DNA of 64,000 nt from the NCBI GenBank assembly GCA_009599575.1, contig VWND01000095.1:186001-250000 (forward strand), given 5' to 3'. Positions 1-12,915 of the stretch are shown piece after piece. Numbering within the stretch: position 1 is the stretch's first letter; the number at the start of each line of letters is the position of its first letter. Below the pieces are notes generated by a model that was given only the letters and a program-made list of their open reading frames with translations, was not told the DNA's origin and did not search any database. The translations under genes and the position numbers were made by a program. The stretch comes from Blumeriella jaapii. Lineage: Eukaryota; Ascomycota; Leotiomycetes; Helotiales; Drepanopezizaceae.

Positions 1-2590
1 ATGTCTGTGTTTGCCATGCTTGTTCGCCTGCTGCCTCGTCACCGCTTGGGTCAACAGTTCCCTCCTCTCGTCCTTGCTCAGTTGTGGAATTTGGGAAGCG
101 TCGTCGCCCAAATACTCTTCTAAGAGCAAGTTATCGCGCTCTTCCTGCGACAGAGTCATGAACGCTTCTCGTCGCTCAATCTCCATTTGGGCTAATCCCC
201 GGAACTTCGGACCGCAACAGGTGGGTTTGGTGCATCCTTGTAGACATTTTCGAGCCTCTCCTCGAGTCACCTCGTTGTATGCGTACTTTATCCCTTGGTT
301 GTAATTTGGATTGATTTTAAAGTCGTGGAGGTTGAGCTTGGCAAGCGGTCTGGATCGCAGAGGTTCTTGGGCCGGATCCATTGCAGAATCGACTTCCGTC
401 CGGGATTGGTTTTTTTTCGTGGTTCCTGGCCTACCGGTTGCAGTGGACACTCGAGGAGACGGTTTCCCAACTTCGGATGAAGGTCGGGCCTTCGACTTAG
501 TTTCTATGATGAAAGCGTGTACATCTCGCCTTGGCGGTAGCCGAGTTATTTCAGGTGTTTGAGAGCGCATCATGTCGTCTTCGGGTGTTGGTTCCTTTGA
601 CGTTCTGGAAGACGCTTTAAAAGCCAGCTTGATCGGCTCTGCTGATATTCGTGGAGAAGCAAGGGTTGAAGGCTCTGAAGACACTCCAGGTTGGAGAGAG
701 CGTTGGGATGAAGGCCTTGACGTGAGAGCCGATTCCTGGCTCAATGGTGCTAAACAATCGCGGCTGATTGAACGCTCCTCGCTTGGATTTGGTGGGGCTT
801 TGGTATACTTGGGGAATCCTGTGATTCGAGGTAGATCGGCTGCCATCTCACGAGCCAGAACAGAGCTCGCAGGAGCTGTTCGCTGTTGATCACGACTCGC
901 TGTTGGACGAGCGGAATGCGGAGCACGGTTGGCCGATCGGGGAGGTCGTACCGGGCTCATCAGAATAGCCTTAGCGGGAGATGGTCTCGAAAGCAATTCC
1001 TCGAGGCATTGGCGATCCTCAGAAGGATTTCTTGTCGCTGCTTCAAAGAAAGACTCGCCATCTTCGGTCAGGCTTCTGATATCAGTCTTGACTCTTCGTC
1101 TTTTGGGTGCTTCGTCTCTTCCGTCGGATGTCCTAGGCAGAATCTGTTTGTTGATGCTTTGCGGTTGTAGGACTGACTGGGTATGCCGGGAATTTGGTGC
1201 GATCTGAGGAATACTGCGGGGTGTAGCAACATTAGACAAATTTCTCCGTCGCTGAGGTTGACTTGGACTCTGCGTAGAATCCTGAGTATTTGAACTGATT
1301 CCTGAGACTTGTCGAGATAGCGTCATGTCTTGGCGCGGCTTCCTCGGCGTGTCAACCTTTTCTCCAATATCGTCGAGGTCCATACTTCCGTCCAAGTCGC
1401 TAGCTGCAGGACCAATAGGACTGCTGCTCAAGATTTCGACTTTGATTTTACTTCGCGGCGTCTGTTCGATCGCGTCGTGTGGATGCTTGCGTTTCTTGAC
1501 TGATCTTGACGTTATGACCACTGGAAAGCTTGTGTCCTCTATTGGATTGGCAACAGTAGCCGAAGCTTCTTGAACAGGACTCTCTGGTTCAACTGGGTCC
1601 GATCCCCCTTGTGTCGAGCTGGCATCATGGCCTTCAAGAGGCTCGGATTCCCTCTCTGCGTTCTCGGCAACCTCACTAACTGGGGGAGGTTGGATATCTT
1701 CATCATCCGGAGCATGAGCGGGCAGACCCCGAGCACGTTCGATGGGGCGACCTTGGATTTGGTGCTGGGAGTGCTGGGGTGAACTGCTTGCTGGTACTTG
1801 CACCTCGCTGGTACGATGCGTGGGTGGTGGCCTGCTTGGAGTACTTTCGTCTCTCGTGGAGGCTGGCTTCTCACTTGGCTCAATGCCATGCTTCCTCAAG
1901 AGCGCCTTGAGCTTCCGAATTTCTTCCTCGCACCTGCGAGTCTTGTCTTTCTTTTTCTCCAAGGTCCTCTGCGTCGATTGCATCCAAGTTTCCCATTCCT
2001 TATCAGTCTGCAATAACGTCTCATACGACTTCTTTATATTGAGGTACTTATCCCTGATTAACAGGTAATTCTCACACATGGAGTTGTACTTCTTGACAAC
2101 GGCTTCATGCTGTTGCTTCGTGATCGGTTTGCCATTGGGTGTCTCGATCTTGTCGAACGATGACTGCGGACCCAGTCCAGGTGTCAGAACCAAGTCGATG
2201 TCATGCTGGACTCGGCGAAATGGTTTCGCAAGCGGCGTGAGTTGCTGCTCTAATCTTTCTTGGAGCTGCTGCGCCAAACGCTTGTTCTCCTGCTCCAATT
2301 CCTGGACCCTCACTGCAGCTGCCCGAGCTGTCTCCAACTCGTCTGACAGCCGGCCGTGGCCCTCGACGAGCTTTTGCACATTGGCGGAGGTCTGTCGCAG
2401 AGAGTTGAGCTCTTCGCGGCTGATTCTGGTGAACTTCTCATCATTGAGCTCTGGGTCGGTCCCGGTCAGTGGAGTCCAGCCAGACCACCGGGGGCGAAGA
2501 AATACCTGCAGCGAATTGCCCTCGAGTCCGGTCGTACAACTTCAGAACTTCCTCAGCAAAGGCATCGCGATCTCTCGCCCTACTTGCCAT
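1..2590 (-). CDS. SAE2: Sae2/Ctp1/CtIP-family DNA end-resection factor (3' end outside window)
   Basis: Cofactor of the MRN/MRX nuclease that starts DNA double-strand-break resection in the nucleus. The gene reads leftward: exon 1 is 2590-2506, a 55-nt intron covers 2505-2451, and exon 2 is open from 2450 to the window edge. The start chosen is MASRARDRDAFAEE. An upstream in-frame ATG at 2704 only adds a His-rich, leader-like stretch. Joining the exons gives RGQFAAELNDEKFTRI, which leads into a coiled coil (about residues 30-75), then a long disordered Ser/Pro-rich middle. Near the edge lies the family's C-terminal domain: FKINPNYNQG, a conserved Cys cluster (CLQGCTKPTCCGPKFRGLA) and the EEYLGDD...RELL...ANKHGKHRH tail. 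The last residues and stop are off the left end. The domain match is strong from memory of the family; the partner is inferred. Confidence 0.85.
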
Positions 2591-3362
2591 CGCTACCAGT
2601 CCAGGGTTGTGTCGTCGACAGCGCCGGTTTTCATGGTGGTGGTGGTAAAGGTACTTTTCCCTTTCAGAACTGTACGTCCTTAGACGCGCCCAGACGCGGT
2701 TCACGAGCCCGCGCCTGCGATGTCAGACTTGGCTGACGTTCACGACTACAGTACCACCACCCCATCAACTTTACAACTTTACTTCAACCGCAAAATGTCT
2801 TTATTGTTTCTGCAGGTCTCGAAGGGGTTTATACTCTCTTTGATTCTTTGTCATGCCAAAACTTCCTAAGACCAGTCACGATCTTGGTCGAGGACCTAGG
2901 TGCTATGGGCGCAGCACACAGCATTGCCTTCTAAATGACATACAGTATATCTTATTCTGAGAGAATCACAGCAAGTTAGATAGTCTCTGGTCAAATGCTC
3001 ATCAAGATCTCCAGAACTCAGAAACTCGGTCTTTTCCTCGGCTGGAGTGCGTACAGTCGCTGTGGTCGTCATCAGCATTTCTCTTCTGTCCTTGATATGT
3101 CATTATCTATGTTTGAAATCGATTCCTTAATCAGCTATCTCATCTTTGTGGAACTGAGGCGTAGCATCTGCTTCATGGAGTATATAAGCAGCTGGCAGGA
3201 CCTGTGTAACATCTGATGCTGGCTGTCTCTCGTGTCTGCGAGTTCTTCAACTACCCGCGAGCTTCTTGATCTCTTGTCGTAGCCAGATGTGACTTGAGTA
3301 TATCTCTACAGCATTACCCCCTTCCAGACCAACAGCCATCGTTCATGTCAGTTTCAAAGAAT
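2591..3362. promoter_or_regulatory. Divergent intergenic region between SAE2 and the lyase gene
   Basis: About 770 bases between two divergently read genes, so it should hold both promoters. No convincing coding potential was seen on either strand. A TATA-like element near 3181 suits the rightward gene. Confidence 0.5.
3181..3188 (+). promoter_or_regulatory. TATA-box-like element upstream of the lyase gene
   Basis: The run TATATAAG lies about 180 bases before the proposed ATG at 3363. Position and sequence fit a core promoter, but this is motif matching only. Confidence 0.35.
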
Positions 3363-4959
3363 ATGTTTTCATTCTACGGCCTCTTCATTTCCAGCCTCCC
3401 CCTCCTCATCCTCGCCTCCCCCCTCGCCGCCAATCAAGAACCCATAGCTCCCACTCGAGCCTCTTCTTTCGCACCCACCACATGGCAGCATCCCGGCTAC
3501 GTCGTCGACAAAGTGCAGCTCGACTTCATGAAAGCCCAGGTCGCCAGCGGCGCCGCACCCTGGACCGCTGCCTACGCCCAGATGCTGAAGGACAGCGACA
3601 AGTACGGCAGATACGTGTCCGGCACCCGAACGTCGGAAACCGTGTCCAGTGTCTCTTGTGGTCCAACGACAAATCCAGATATCAAGTGTACCGATGAGCG
3701 GGGTGATGCGTTGGCTGCTTGGGGAAATGCTTTGGCTTGGTATGTTAGCGGGGATGCGAGCTATGCGAAGAATGCCATAGCATTGATGAATAAATGGTCG
3801 TATGTGATCAAGGGTAAGCTTCTCTTGTTATGTTCTCTGCAAAGCTGTCAAATTGTAGCCAACTATGCGTACTGCTCAGGGTTCGAGTTCGCGACACGGC
3901 CTGCGTGGTTGTCAAGTGACTGCCAACTGGATGGAGACTTGACTTCGAGGCTGGACTGAAGCCATCACCCAAATCTCACCCAAATCTCCCGCGCTATCTA
4001 CACAGGGTCTAGAGCGCCCCCTCTCGGTCAAAAACACATTGACGCTCCCGCTGCTGATATACTTCCCAGGTCACGCTCTAGACAACGCCGTTCTCCAAAC
4101 AGCCTGGGCCGGCGGCTCCTGGGCTCGAGCAGGCGAGCTGATCCGCCACACCACGACCGGTCTCTGGGCAGCTCACGACATCGCCCAGTTCGAGAGCATG
4201 CTCCGGAACGTGTACGTACCTCTCGTCAAGAATGGGGACACCCGCGCCTCCAACTGGGACGTCGGTCAGTACCGCGCCGCGAGTCTCGCTCTCTAAGCTC
4301 TGGCTAACATTCTCATGCAGCGGCTCTCAACACCGCCATAGGCATAGCCGTCTTCCTCGAAGACGCCGCCATCTATGACAACGCGATGGCGCTCTTCCAG
4401 CAAGCCGTGCCCTCGGTCATCTACCTCGAGTCCGACGGCTCCCTTCCACGTGCTGCACGAGGACAGAGTTCCACAGCAGCAGCGCTTAAAGCACGTTGGT
4501 TCAACCAGCAGAGTTTCGGAAATTCAGGCCAGAGCGGACAAATCCAAGTACCTCTCCTCCCCTCCCCAGGCAAAGCAAACGGCTGAAAAATGCCCAGGAA
4601 ACCTGCCGTGACCTAACCCACACCGGCTACTCCATCTCCTCCATCGCGCACGTCCTCGAGACCTCGCGCATCCAGGGCCACGACCTCTATGCGACTGATC
4701 TCGGTACCCGGCTGCGCTTCGCCCTCGGCTTCCACGCCCAGTTCGCGCAGGCGCCGCCGTGCCCTCGTGGCTGTGCCAGAACCACGGGCTGACGCGGGAC
4801 CTGAGCAGCGTGACGGAGATCGGGTACAATGCGCTGGGGAACCGGCTGGGGTATAGCATGCCGCGGACGTTGGCGTACACGGAGAGGATCAGGCCGCAGG
4901 GGACGAATGGCCTGTTCTATGGGTGGGAGACGCTCACGCATGCTGGGAATTTGGCTTGA
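3363..4959 (+). CDS. Secreted alginate-lyase-domain protein, one frame break
   Basis: Resembles fungal secreted proteins with the alginate lyase (polysaccharide lyase) all-alpha domain; the true substrate is unknown. Exons: 3363-3813, 4070-4264, 4321-4547 and 4598-4959. Introns are 256, 56 and 50 nt. The start MFSFYG opens a hydrophobic signal peptide (LFISSLPLLILASPLAA); an ATG at 3345 is a six-codon-longer alternative. Family landmarks in order: HPGYVVDKVQLDFMKAQV, CTDERGDALAAWGNALAWY, LQTAWAGGSWARAGELI, AIGIAVFLED, ETCRDLTHTGYS, LETSRIQGHDLY and GTNGLFYGWETLTHA. Near 4750 the frame jumps from FHAQFAQ to AAVPSWLCQNHG, so one base appears missing (spliced length leaves remainder 2). The rest is intact, which suggests a sequence error over gene decay. 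The first intron is unusually long for this window. Confidence 0.72.
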
Positions 4960-5508
4960 GCGAGGATGATTCGGGGTAGGTAAGTAGGTATGTAGGTAGG
5001 TAAGTAATAGGTAGGTAGGTAGGTAGGTAGGTAGGTAGGTAGGTAGGTAAAGTACACCTACCTACGTTATGAGGTCTGGGAATGAGCTGGGGCGAAGGAA
5101 CGCGCGAACGAGAATTTTGTCTCCTCTAGCTTGAGATGGCATTACATTGTGAGAATAACAAAGGCACGACCGAGTAAGCACTACGTACTTAATAAGCATC
5201 GAAACTTTTGCCTGTGATGCTCGACTTGAGAGCCCTTTGATTCATTCGTAGAGCCCCAGAAGAAGCACACAGCTGACATGGCACTGGGAAAAGAGCGCAT
5301 AAGAGGCATGAGATTGCCCAATGGCGAGGTTCTTACTGCGTGCATGAACCCGAGATCGCTAAAACATGGCTTCTAAGACACAAGCTGACAACAATCTGAG
5401 AAACGAGACATGCCACCCCAAGACCAAGATGATTTGGTATAAACGGGCAATCACGACAAGCTGAAAACGCAATACTTTGGAATGCAAGTCGGCATCTTAT
5501 TAGAAGCA
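4960..5508. other. Spacer with GGTA microsatellite
   Basis: Spacer between the lyase and oxygenase genes. Apart from the microsatellite at 4975-5050 nothing recognisable is present. The right part should hold the oxygenase promoter. Confidence 0.5.
4975..5050. repeat. (GGTA)n microsatellite
   Basis: Tandem GGTA/GTAG tetranucleotides with a few GTAA and GTAT variants just after the lyase stop codon. The clean core runs from about 5010 to 5049. Confidence 0.95.
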
Positions 5509-6655
5509 ATGATGAACAATTCCACATCGCAAACCAAGATCCCGCTTCTAGATTTCTTCCCGTTCACCTCCCCAACGAGCGACCCCTCTCAGCGCCTCAG
5601 AACCGCCAAACAGCTCGTCCACGCCTGCCATACCACCGGCTTCGTGACCATCACCAATCACGGCGTCTCTCCCGCCCTGCTATCGACAGCTTTCACCTGG
5701 TCCAAACGTCTTTTTGACCTCATCATGGAAGAGAAGATGCTCGCGCCGCACCCGGAAGGCCCAAGTGCACAGAGGATATTCATATCCGGGGCTGGAGAAA
5801 GTCAGTCAGGTTGTGAGCGACGACGTCGAGGTGGGTGAGAAGTTGAGGGAGGTGAGGGATTGCAAGGTGCGTTTCGATTTTGTTTGTCGTTAAGTAGGCG
5901 AGAGTGGAGGATGGGTCAGGGCTGATTAGAGTACTTCTAGGAGAGTTATGAGATCGGTCATCCGGGGAACACATCGCAACCGAATGTTTGGTTGCCCCCT
6001 ACCCTCCTGCCGGGCTTTGATGAATTCATGGATGGGTTTTACGCGACCCTTTCGGTCACGGCGCTGTCGATTTTAGAAGCATTGGGGCTGGGATTAGGCT
6101 TGTCAAATCCAGACCAGCTGCTGCAGTCGCATTCTGGGATCAACAACCAGTTAAGATTGTTGCACTATCCACCGATCGAAGCACGAGAGGTGGAGGATGG
6201 GAGGAGTGCGAGGATGGAAGCGCATTCCGACTGGGGATCCATTACGCTCTTGTTCCAGGACGAGTGTGGAGGGCTGGAGGTCCAAGGGCAAGATGGCAGC
6301 TTCGTGGCCCTTGAGCCGGTAAACGGAGCACTAGTGATGAACGTCGGAGATCTTTTGATGCGCTGGAGCAACGGTGTGCCTTCTTCCATCATACTAGTGG
6401 CTTGACTCGTCTGACACACACACAGATTATCTCAAATCCACGCTGCACCGAGTTGTGCTTCCATCAATGGATGATCGGTTCACTGGCCCGCAGCGCATGA
6501 CCAGAGCAAGGTACTCGATACCATACTTCGTTGCTCCGAACGAAGATACGCTGGTAAAAGTATTCGACGAGTGTACCAGTGTGGAGAATCCGACAAGATA
6601 TGAGCCCGTCACGCAAAAAGATTATGCGGCAATGCGAGCCAAGTTGCAGTATTGA
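5509..6655 (+). CDS. 2-oxoglutarate/Fe(II)-dependent oxygenase (isopenicillin N synthase-like), one frame break
   Basis: Non-haem iron oxygenase of the IPNS/2OG superfamily; the substrate cannot be told. Exons: 5509-5866, 5941-6373 and 6426-6655, with introns of 74 and 52 nt. Start is MMNNSTSQTKIPLLDF; an ATG at 5482 is possible. The N-terminal DIOX_N part reads IPLLDFFPF...HACHTTGFVTITNHGV. The core has the first iron ligands in HSDWGSITLLFQD, the distal His in STLHRVVLP (formed by the second splice) and the RYSIPYF motif that binds the co-substrate carboxylate. Near 5768 the frame slips between EGPSA and HRGYSYPGLEKVSQVV, a conserved stretch; spliced length leaves remainder 1 (one extra or two missing bases). 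No transport or cluster partner is adjacent. Confidence 0.78.
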
Positions 6656-7734
6656 AGGTAGAGAAAGAATGATAAGATAGACGACTATCGCACCGATAGA
6701 AAAACAGTGGTTAAGTGCCAAGCGGAATATCACTTACGTGAAAGGCTCGTATCTTTTGCAAGGACCAATATCAACCCAAGTTGCTGGTCAGCCGTGTGAC
6801 TTCCATCTAGTTGTTAGTCTGTTAGGTAGTGGAGAAGGTAAAGGTGCAAAGTTGCAGAGCCTCCCTACTTCATTTGTTGGCAATGGCATGCCTTGGCCAG
6901 AAGTCCTGGTAGCGGGTAGATCGGGAGCTTCCTCCACAGCATGCCTCGCCGCCATCTGGTTTCTCTATGCCATCCACGATAGTCAGTGCAACATCGAACG
7001 ACATTGACGCTCCGACTGTCGCGTAGGTACGAGCGGTATCAGAGAAAGGGGAAGGCTGGTGAAGCATCAACCCTATAGCAATGTTAGCAATCTGGATGCG
7101 ATATCAAATGCATCAAAGTAGTAGTGGGAAATGGAATCAGAAGTGCAAATGAATGCTTGGTTTTGTCGCCATGATGAGGTTCTTGAGGCCTCTCAGTAAC
7201 ACGGACCAAAATCGTTCATCATGATGTGTTCATTGGAGGCAGAGCTCGAAAGGAGAGAAAGATGAAGAGCGAACGTACCAGAGGTGAAGATAGAGGCTGC
7301 CAATAGTCCACTGATACTCTGGCCATAGGCATCAAAGAGCAATCGGCTGCCTCATTTCGGGAGTCGGCGCGTCCTGAACAGATTCGTGGAGAGCTTCAAG
7401 GAAGAGTACAACTCGTGAAGAAATAGGTGTTAGAGACGAAGGAAGGCAAGCGTGTTGACCAAAATTTTGGGTTTTCTCGGGTTTTCTCAGGAAAAGAAAG
7501 TTGTTCGGTACCTGGGGAAAAGAAAAGAAGAACCAGAACTTTTCAAAAGGAGCTTGGGCCATTTGCTCACGTGACTGTGTTCACGTGTCCCGCTACGCTC
7601 GAAAGGGAAGCCTCCAACTGCACCGCTACCTTTGGTTTCTTCTGTCGACTATTTCTTGACCGAAACATCCATCTCCCTGATTCCGTCTTCCAGCTCTTTG
7701 GACAGTGAGAGTTCTCGTCACAAAGGCCCTCACC
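6656..7734. other. Intergenic region, no gene seen
   Basis: About 1.1 kb without credible coding sequence. Short open frames here lack family resemblance and splice support. The last few hundred bases, including CACGTG-like sites near 7568-7590, should be the aminopeptidase promoter. Confidence 0.45.
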
Positions 7735-9693
7735 ATGACCCTCGTTCGCAAGATGGCCAACACCACCAAAACTCTTGACCCCACCACGGTCTCGAATTAC
7801 AACCAGTGGCAGACCAAACACACGGTCGCTGATTTTGCCATCGACTTCTCAAAGCAACGTCTCACGGGGACCGTCACCCTCGTGTTGGAGTCGACAACCG
7901 AGAAGGAGTCCGCAGAGATTGTTCTGGATAGTAGCTTCCTGGATATCTCCGAGATCAGCCTCAATGGCATCACGACGAGAGACTGGAAGGTGGATGAACG
8001 ATCCGAGCCGTATGGAAGCCCGCTCCGTATCCAGGTCCACGGCGGTGCGGCCCAGGGCACGACGGTCAACGTTACCATCACGCTGGCCACAACCGACAAG
8101 TGCACTTCCTTGCAATGGCTCCCTCCCGCTCAGACCAGCAACAAGAAATTCCCGTACATGTTCTCCCAAAGCCAGGCGATTCACAACCGCTCCATCTTCC
8201 CCTGTCAAGATACCCCATCTGTGAAGAGCACGTATGACTTCAGGATCCGTTCCCCTCATCCAGTAGTTGCTAGTGGGCTGTCAACCGGCGCTTCGGCGTT
8301 CCAGCACGGAGAGAATGGCGAGAAGGGAACGCTCCTGTACACCTTTCGCCAGGAAATTCCCATGGCATCCTACTTGTTTGCCATCGCCTCAGGAGACATT
8401 GCTACAGCTGCGGTTGGTCCCCGCTCTCTTGTCTCTACGGGCCCAGAAGAGCTCCAAGGTGCCAAGTGGGAATTGGAGGAAGACATAGAGAGGTACATTG
8501 AAGCTGCCGAGAAGATTGTCTTCCCTTATCAGTGGACCCAATACAACGTCCTGGTTCTGCCTCCTAGTTTTCCATATGGTGGGATGGAGAACCCTATCTT
8601 CACATTCGCCACACCCACAATCATTAGTGGTGACCGAGAGAACATCGATGTCATTGCGCATGAGCTTGCTCACTCCTGGAGCGGAAATTTGGTGTCGAAT
8701 GCGTCTTGGGAGCACATGTGGTTGAACGAAGGATGGACCGTCTACCTCGAGCGACGGATCCAAGCGGCAATTCACGGCGAGCCTCACCGGGATTTCTCCG
8801 CCATTATCGGATGGAAGGCCTTGGGTAGGTTCACATCTTCAATTCACCCAACTTGATGCTAACATAATACCAGAGGATTCTGTCAACAACTTCGGTGCAG
8901 ATCACGAGTTCACGAAGCTTGTTGTCGATTTGAAAGGCAAGGACCCTGACGATTCGTTCAGCAGCATCCCATATGAGAAGGTTCGTCGATCACTTCTCTT
9001 TCGCAGCGCAGCTCACATCCGTAGGGTTTCCATTTCCTATACTACCTCGAGAAGCTTGTCAGCAAGCCCAAGTTTGACACATTCATCCCGCATTACTTTC
9101 AAACCTGGTCCCGCAAATCTCTTGACTCCGAACAGTTCAAATCCACCATCCTGGAGTTCTTCGTTTCCGACAAGGAAGCCTCCACGGCCCTCAATGGTGT
9201 CGACTGGAGCCATTGGTTCTTCGCTCCAGGTCTTCCCCCTAAGCCTGACTTTGACACCTCCATGGTTGATGGCGTCTACGCCCTAGCCAAGAAATGGGAG
9301 GACCCAGACTTCAAGCCTCACGCCTCGGATATCGCGGGCCTAACCGCCAACCAAATCGTCGTTTTCCTCGAAAAAGTCCAACTCTTCAAGACCCCGCTCT
9401 CGCCCGCGCAGTCTCGAGCCATGGGCACGGAATACCGGCTGGCCGCGTCTCGCAATGTCGAGCTCAGCATGCGGTACTTCAGCATTGGCTTGATGGCCAA
9501 GGACGAGACCGTCTACCAGCCTACGGCGAAATTGCTGGGCGAGGTCGGACGAATGAAGTTTGTGCGGCCGCTGTTCAGGAAGCTAAACTTGGTTGATAGG
9601 AAGTTGGCGCTGGAGACCTTTGCGAGGAATAAGGATTTCTATCACCCGATCTGTAGGCAGATGGTGGAGAAGGATTTGAAAGTTGGAGATTAG
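7735..9693 (+). CDS. Leukotriene A4 hydrolase-type M1 aminopeptidase
   Basis: Zinc metallopeptidase of family M1, the LTA4H/yeast Lap2 type, usually cytosolic, with aminopeptidase and epoxide-hydrolase activity in the family. Exons: 7735-8824, 8874-8980 and 9025-9693, with introns of 49 and 44 nt. The product is 621 residues, close to the family's usual ~610. Start is MTLVRKMANTTKTL; an internal Met at residue 7 also fits. Seen motifs: the exopeptidase signature GGMEN (residues 282-286) and the zinc site HELAHSW (H309, E310, H313) with the third ligand E332 in NEGWT, exactly spaced. The C-terminal helical domain (YALAKKWEDP to the end) is complete. The frame is intact throughout. Confidence 0.95.
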
Positions 9694-9701
9694 AGAGGAG
9701 A

Positions 9702-9729
9702 GGGGGGGGGGGGGGGGGGGGGGGGGGGG
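9702..9729. repeat. G28 homopolymer
   Basis: Uninterrupted run of 28 G beginning nine bases after the aminopeptidase stop codon, probably within its 3' UTR. Confidence 0.95.
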
Positions 9730-10440
9730 TTCAGGAAGAGGTGAATCTGGTATCAGCTTGAGTAAGAGTACACCAAATTCGATGTTGCTCCGTTTTCATT
9801 ACAGACTTGTCATCTCTAACATCCGGACAATGTTGGTGGGCAAGTTAGTGCCACTGCCACTTTTTGTTGCGTTCCCGAGCCTTCTGCTGGAGTTCAGATT
9901 CGATAGTCAGAAGAGCTATCAAAAAACGCTGCTGATGTTCCTTTCACTTCCGCACCGTAGACATCCATTCCATCATAAATAAGATGTCAAATCTTTGTTC
10001 AGACGTGGGGTTGTGCTCCATACCTACAGTACCTATTTAAATAGAGTTGCACTTAATCTCAACCGTACTTTCTATCAAGCGTTTTTCCGTTGGTTGGAGA
10101 CGCTGGCGAGAAAAAAATGAAAGAAGAGAAGGGAAGGAGAAGGGGCCACCGTGAACTAGAATGAAACGTCGTTACTTGGTGCCTGCGCTCGGTGTGGTGT
10201 TTGGTTGGACATCTTCTGATTTGGGCAGTAACTCATTCCGAGGATTTGAGAATGCAGGAACAGACGAATGAACGAATGAATAAGTAGATCGTTCAATCGC
10301 CGATCTGGACGCGCATGAGTAAAAAAGCAGGCTTTTACTTGTGTGGAATAGTACCTACCTACTTTATATACATAAATGTTTGCACTTATGGACGTGGTTG
10401 GGACCAAGTTTTTCAGCTGTGTGTTCTTGTCGAGCTGTAA

Positions 10441-10480
10441 GTGAGTGAGTGAGTGAGTGAGTGAGTAAGTGAGTAAGTGA
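10441..10480. repeat. (GTGA)n microsatellite
   Basis: Ten near-perfect GTGA/GTAA tetranucleotides in tandem. Confidence 0.95.
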
Positions 10481-12915
10481 ATGGCTTTTTTGAAAAAGGA
10501 TTTGCTCGGTCAGCTTCCGCGATTATGAATGGAAACACGTTTCTCTTCTGGGGAGAAAAGCACCACACACACGCACGAGGTGTTGTGAGGATTTTGGGAG
10601 GCGTGATAGGGGGGATGGCAAGTTTGCTTGCTTGGTTATTATCTTTAGTATTATTTTTATTAAAAAAAAAGGGGGGGGGGGGTCGGAAGTAGGGAATTCA
10701 CACAGCTACATCCTCTTCGACTCTTTGCATTCAAGGAATGAATCGATGAATTTTGTTTCGTTTCTCATTCTTCGAGATAACGGACACTGATATTCCATGA
10801 ATGAAATTTCAGCATCTCGAGATTTTAACAGTCCCAATGCTAACTACCTAATTACAATTCCCAAGGTTGTTCAGCAGAACGGTTGCAAGAATTCAAGCCA
10901 CTTTATTATCACAATACTAGACTGGCTCGAATGATACCAATATGCTGTCCTTATCGTTCTCATTAGCGCCTCGATGATTTCTTACGCTTGTTATTTTATG
11001 CCTACTGGCTGATATTGTTCTCCTATACGGAAGCACTTGCATAGGTAGGTATGTTGCTGTAAAAACCGTTTGTTTCTGTTACATAATCACGGGTATGCAT
11101 AAAGCACCCCAAGATATACAGGAATAACTATGATGACGACACGACCACGAGTCATGATCGTCATTATCCATAATCAGAAGGCTCGCACCTTCCACAGCAT
11201 TGGAACATCCATACTACATAAACAGCCCTTACGGCACAAAGATTGAATCATCTTTGACTTCCCCTTTTTCTCTGTTACAGTTTCCTCCCCCACTTGCACG
11301 ACAGGCAGAGGTGAGTGCGAAGAAATTCGATGCGTCGACAAAGACTGCTGTGCTATCTATTTGTTCTCCTCGTCATATTCTATCTCTTCTTTAATTTACG
11401 CGAGCCTTCCATGATAACGTTGGCCTCTGGTTGTGTCGCCAACCTTCCTTCTCCTTTTCATATGGGTCTTTTGCTCCCTAGGAAATCTGGAAGTCTGCGC
11501 CGTAAAGGTAGGGGAGATTCAGCTCCCGACCTACTGAGATCGCCAGACGATGCATTCTATATCTCGCTGACTTTTGCAGCTTTGTCAAATAGCCCACTAG
11601 CTAAAGCATGGCAAATTTTCACCTTTGGGCGTTTTTCCGAACCGCGTACATAGGGGTTGTTTTTGGTGGCTTGCTTCCTGTAGAATTCGACCCATCTGAA
11701 TCTAACAGATCGGCTTCCGATATCTGCCCTGGGTGCTCTTGGATGTGTTTGAGTATGTTGCTTGTACAGTCCAAACAGATGGCGGGAGTTGTTGCCATGG
11801 GCTGGACAGCACGGGTGACAAGAAGAGGCCTATGGATTACGGCGTGAGAGAAAAAACCAACGGTTCCTTTCCAACTCACCACTATCAATAGCATTGGAAA
11901 GACAACAAACGCAGCAAGCCGAGGAACACACCATTTTCCGACAGATCGGCAGGAGAGTGTTTCTCCTCACATTTCCAAGGAAACATCTTGTCCACGGAAA
12001 ACGCTGTCGCTGTTTTTCCGAGAAACCGATTTCGTTACAAAGTCGACCTCCGCTTTGCGACCTGTCGTATTCTCCTGCTGGCCAAGAAGCACACTTCGAG
12101 ATGAAACAGAGAACATCAGCTTGACTCGAGAGCAAGAGCAAGTAGCGATAGACAGATGTGGAAAATCCAAGCCGCGTATCAAGAAGATTTCGAGATTAAA
12201 AATAGAAGCACGGCTTGACTCGAGAGTCAGGGCTACCAGCCGCACGTCACGAATCCTCCTCCTCCTCCTCCTTGAACAGGCATATCCCTTCATCGTCCAT
12301 TGGCCGACCTTCGACCTCGATTTCTAGAACGTGAGCGTGGCACAGCATCGCCGCTCAGCCAAGAAGATGGTCGCAAGCGACTCGTGGTGAAGGGCGCCAT
12401 CACGAAACAATACAAGAAGACCGCAGAGGAGACACACTATTATTAGCTCTTGGCTGTTGCCCATGTGCCAACTGTTCCACATCCCGCCGGCAAGCACGCC
12501 ACCCATCTCCCATCTCCCCTCTGGCAGTGTTCCTCTGGCAGTGTCGCTGACGTACTGTAGATACTGTAGCAAACCGCATCCGAGAGCGATTTCCCAGATC
12601 CGATGTCCGCAGCCGCTTTTTACGAGGTGAGGTGAAATACGAGGGATTTTTACGTAGCCATAAAGTAAGCGCGAGCACCCAGCCACGAGGAGAAAGCCAG
12701 ATGCCCACCGAGCGGACGCAGAGACAGGTACAGCACTGTACTGTGCAGCACAGAAAGAAGAAGCAGGTACCGACATCGAGCCTCCTGACCGGTGGGCCAA
12801 GAATGCGTACTCCAGATCATCTGTGTGTGGCGGTGGGGGGGATCTGAAGCGTGGTGGTTATTTGCATATGCTCAAAGATAGGAAGGAAGAAAGAAAATTT
12901 GGCACATCCTCGTGT

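Larger units (their letters stand above)
9694..12915. other. Intergenic, no gene recognised
   Basis: About 3.2 kb of AT-balanced spacer after the aminopeptidase. It carries a G tract (9702), a GTGA microsatellite (10441) and scattered short open frames, the longest 158 codons on minus near 12.3-12.8 kb. None has recognisable motifs. Confidence 0.5.

Noticed and set aside
2078..2683. 201-codon plus-strand frame
   Set aside because: Antisense to the coiled-coil part of the Sae2/Ctp1 gene, whose domain and splice sites are convincing.
11315..11653. 112-codon frame with a hydrophobic segment
   Set aside because: Single short frame without conserved features; the hydrophobic run comes from T-rich sequence.
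12324..12800. 158-codon minus-strand frame in the gene desert
   Set aside because: No motif, no splice context and no family resemblance; length is within chance for this composition.
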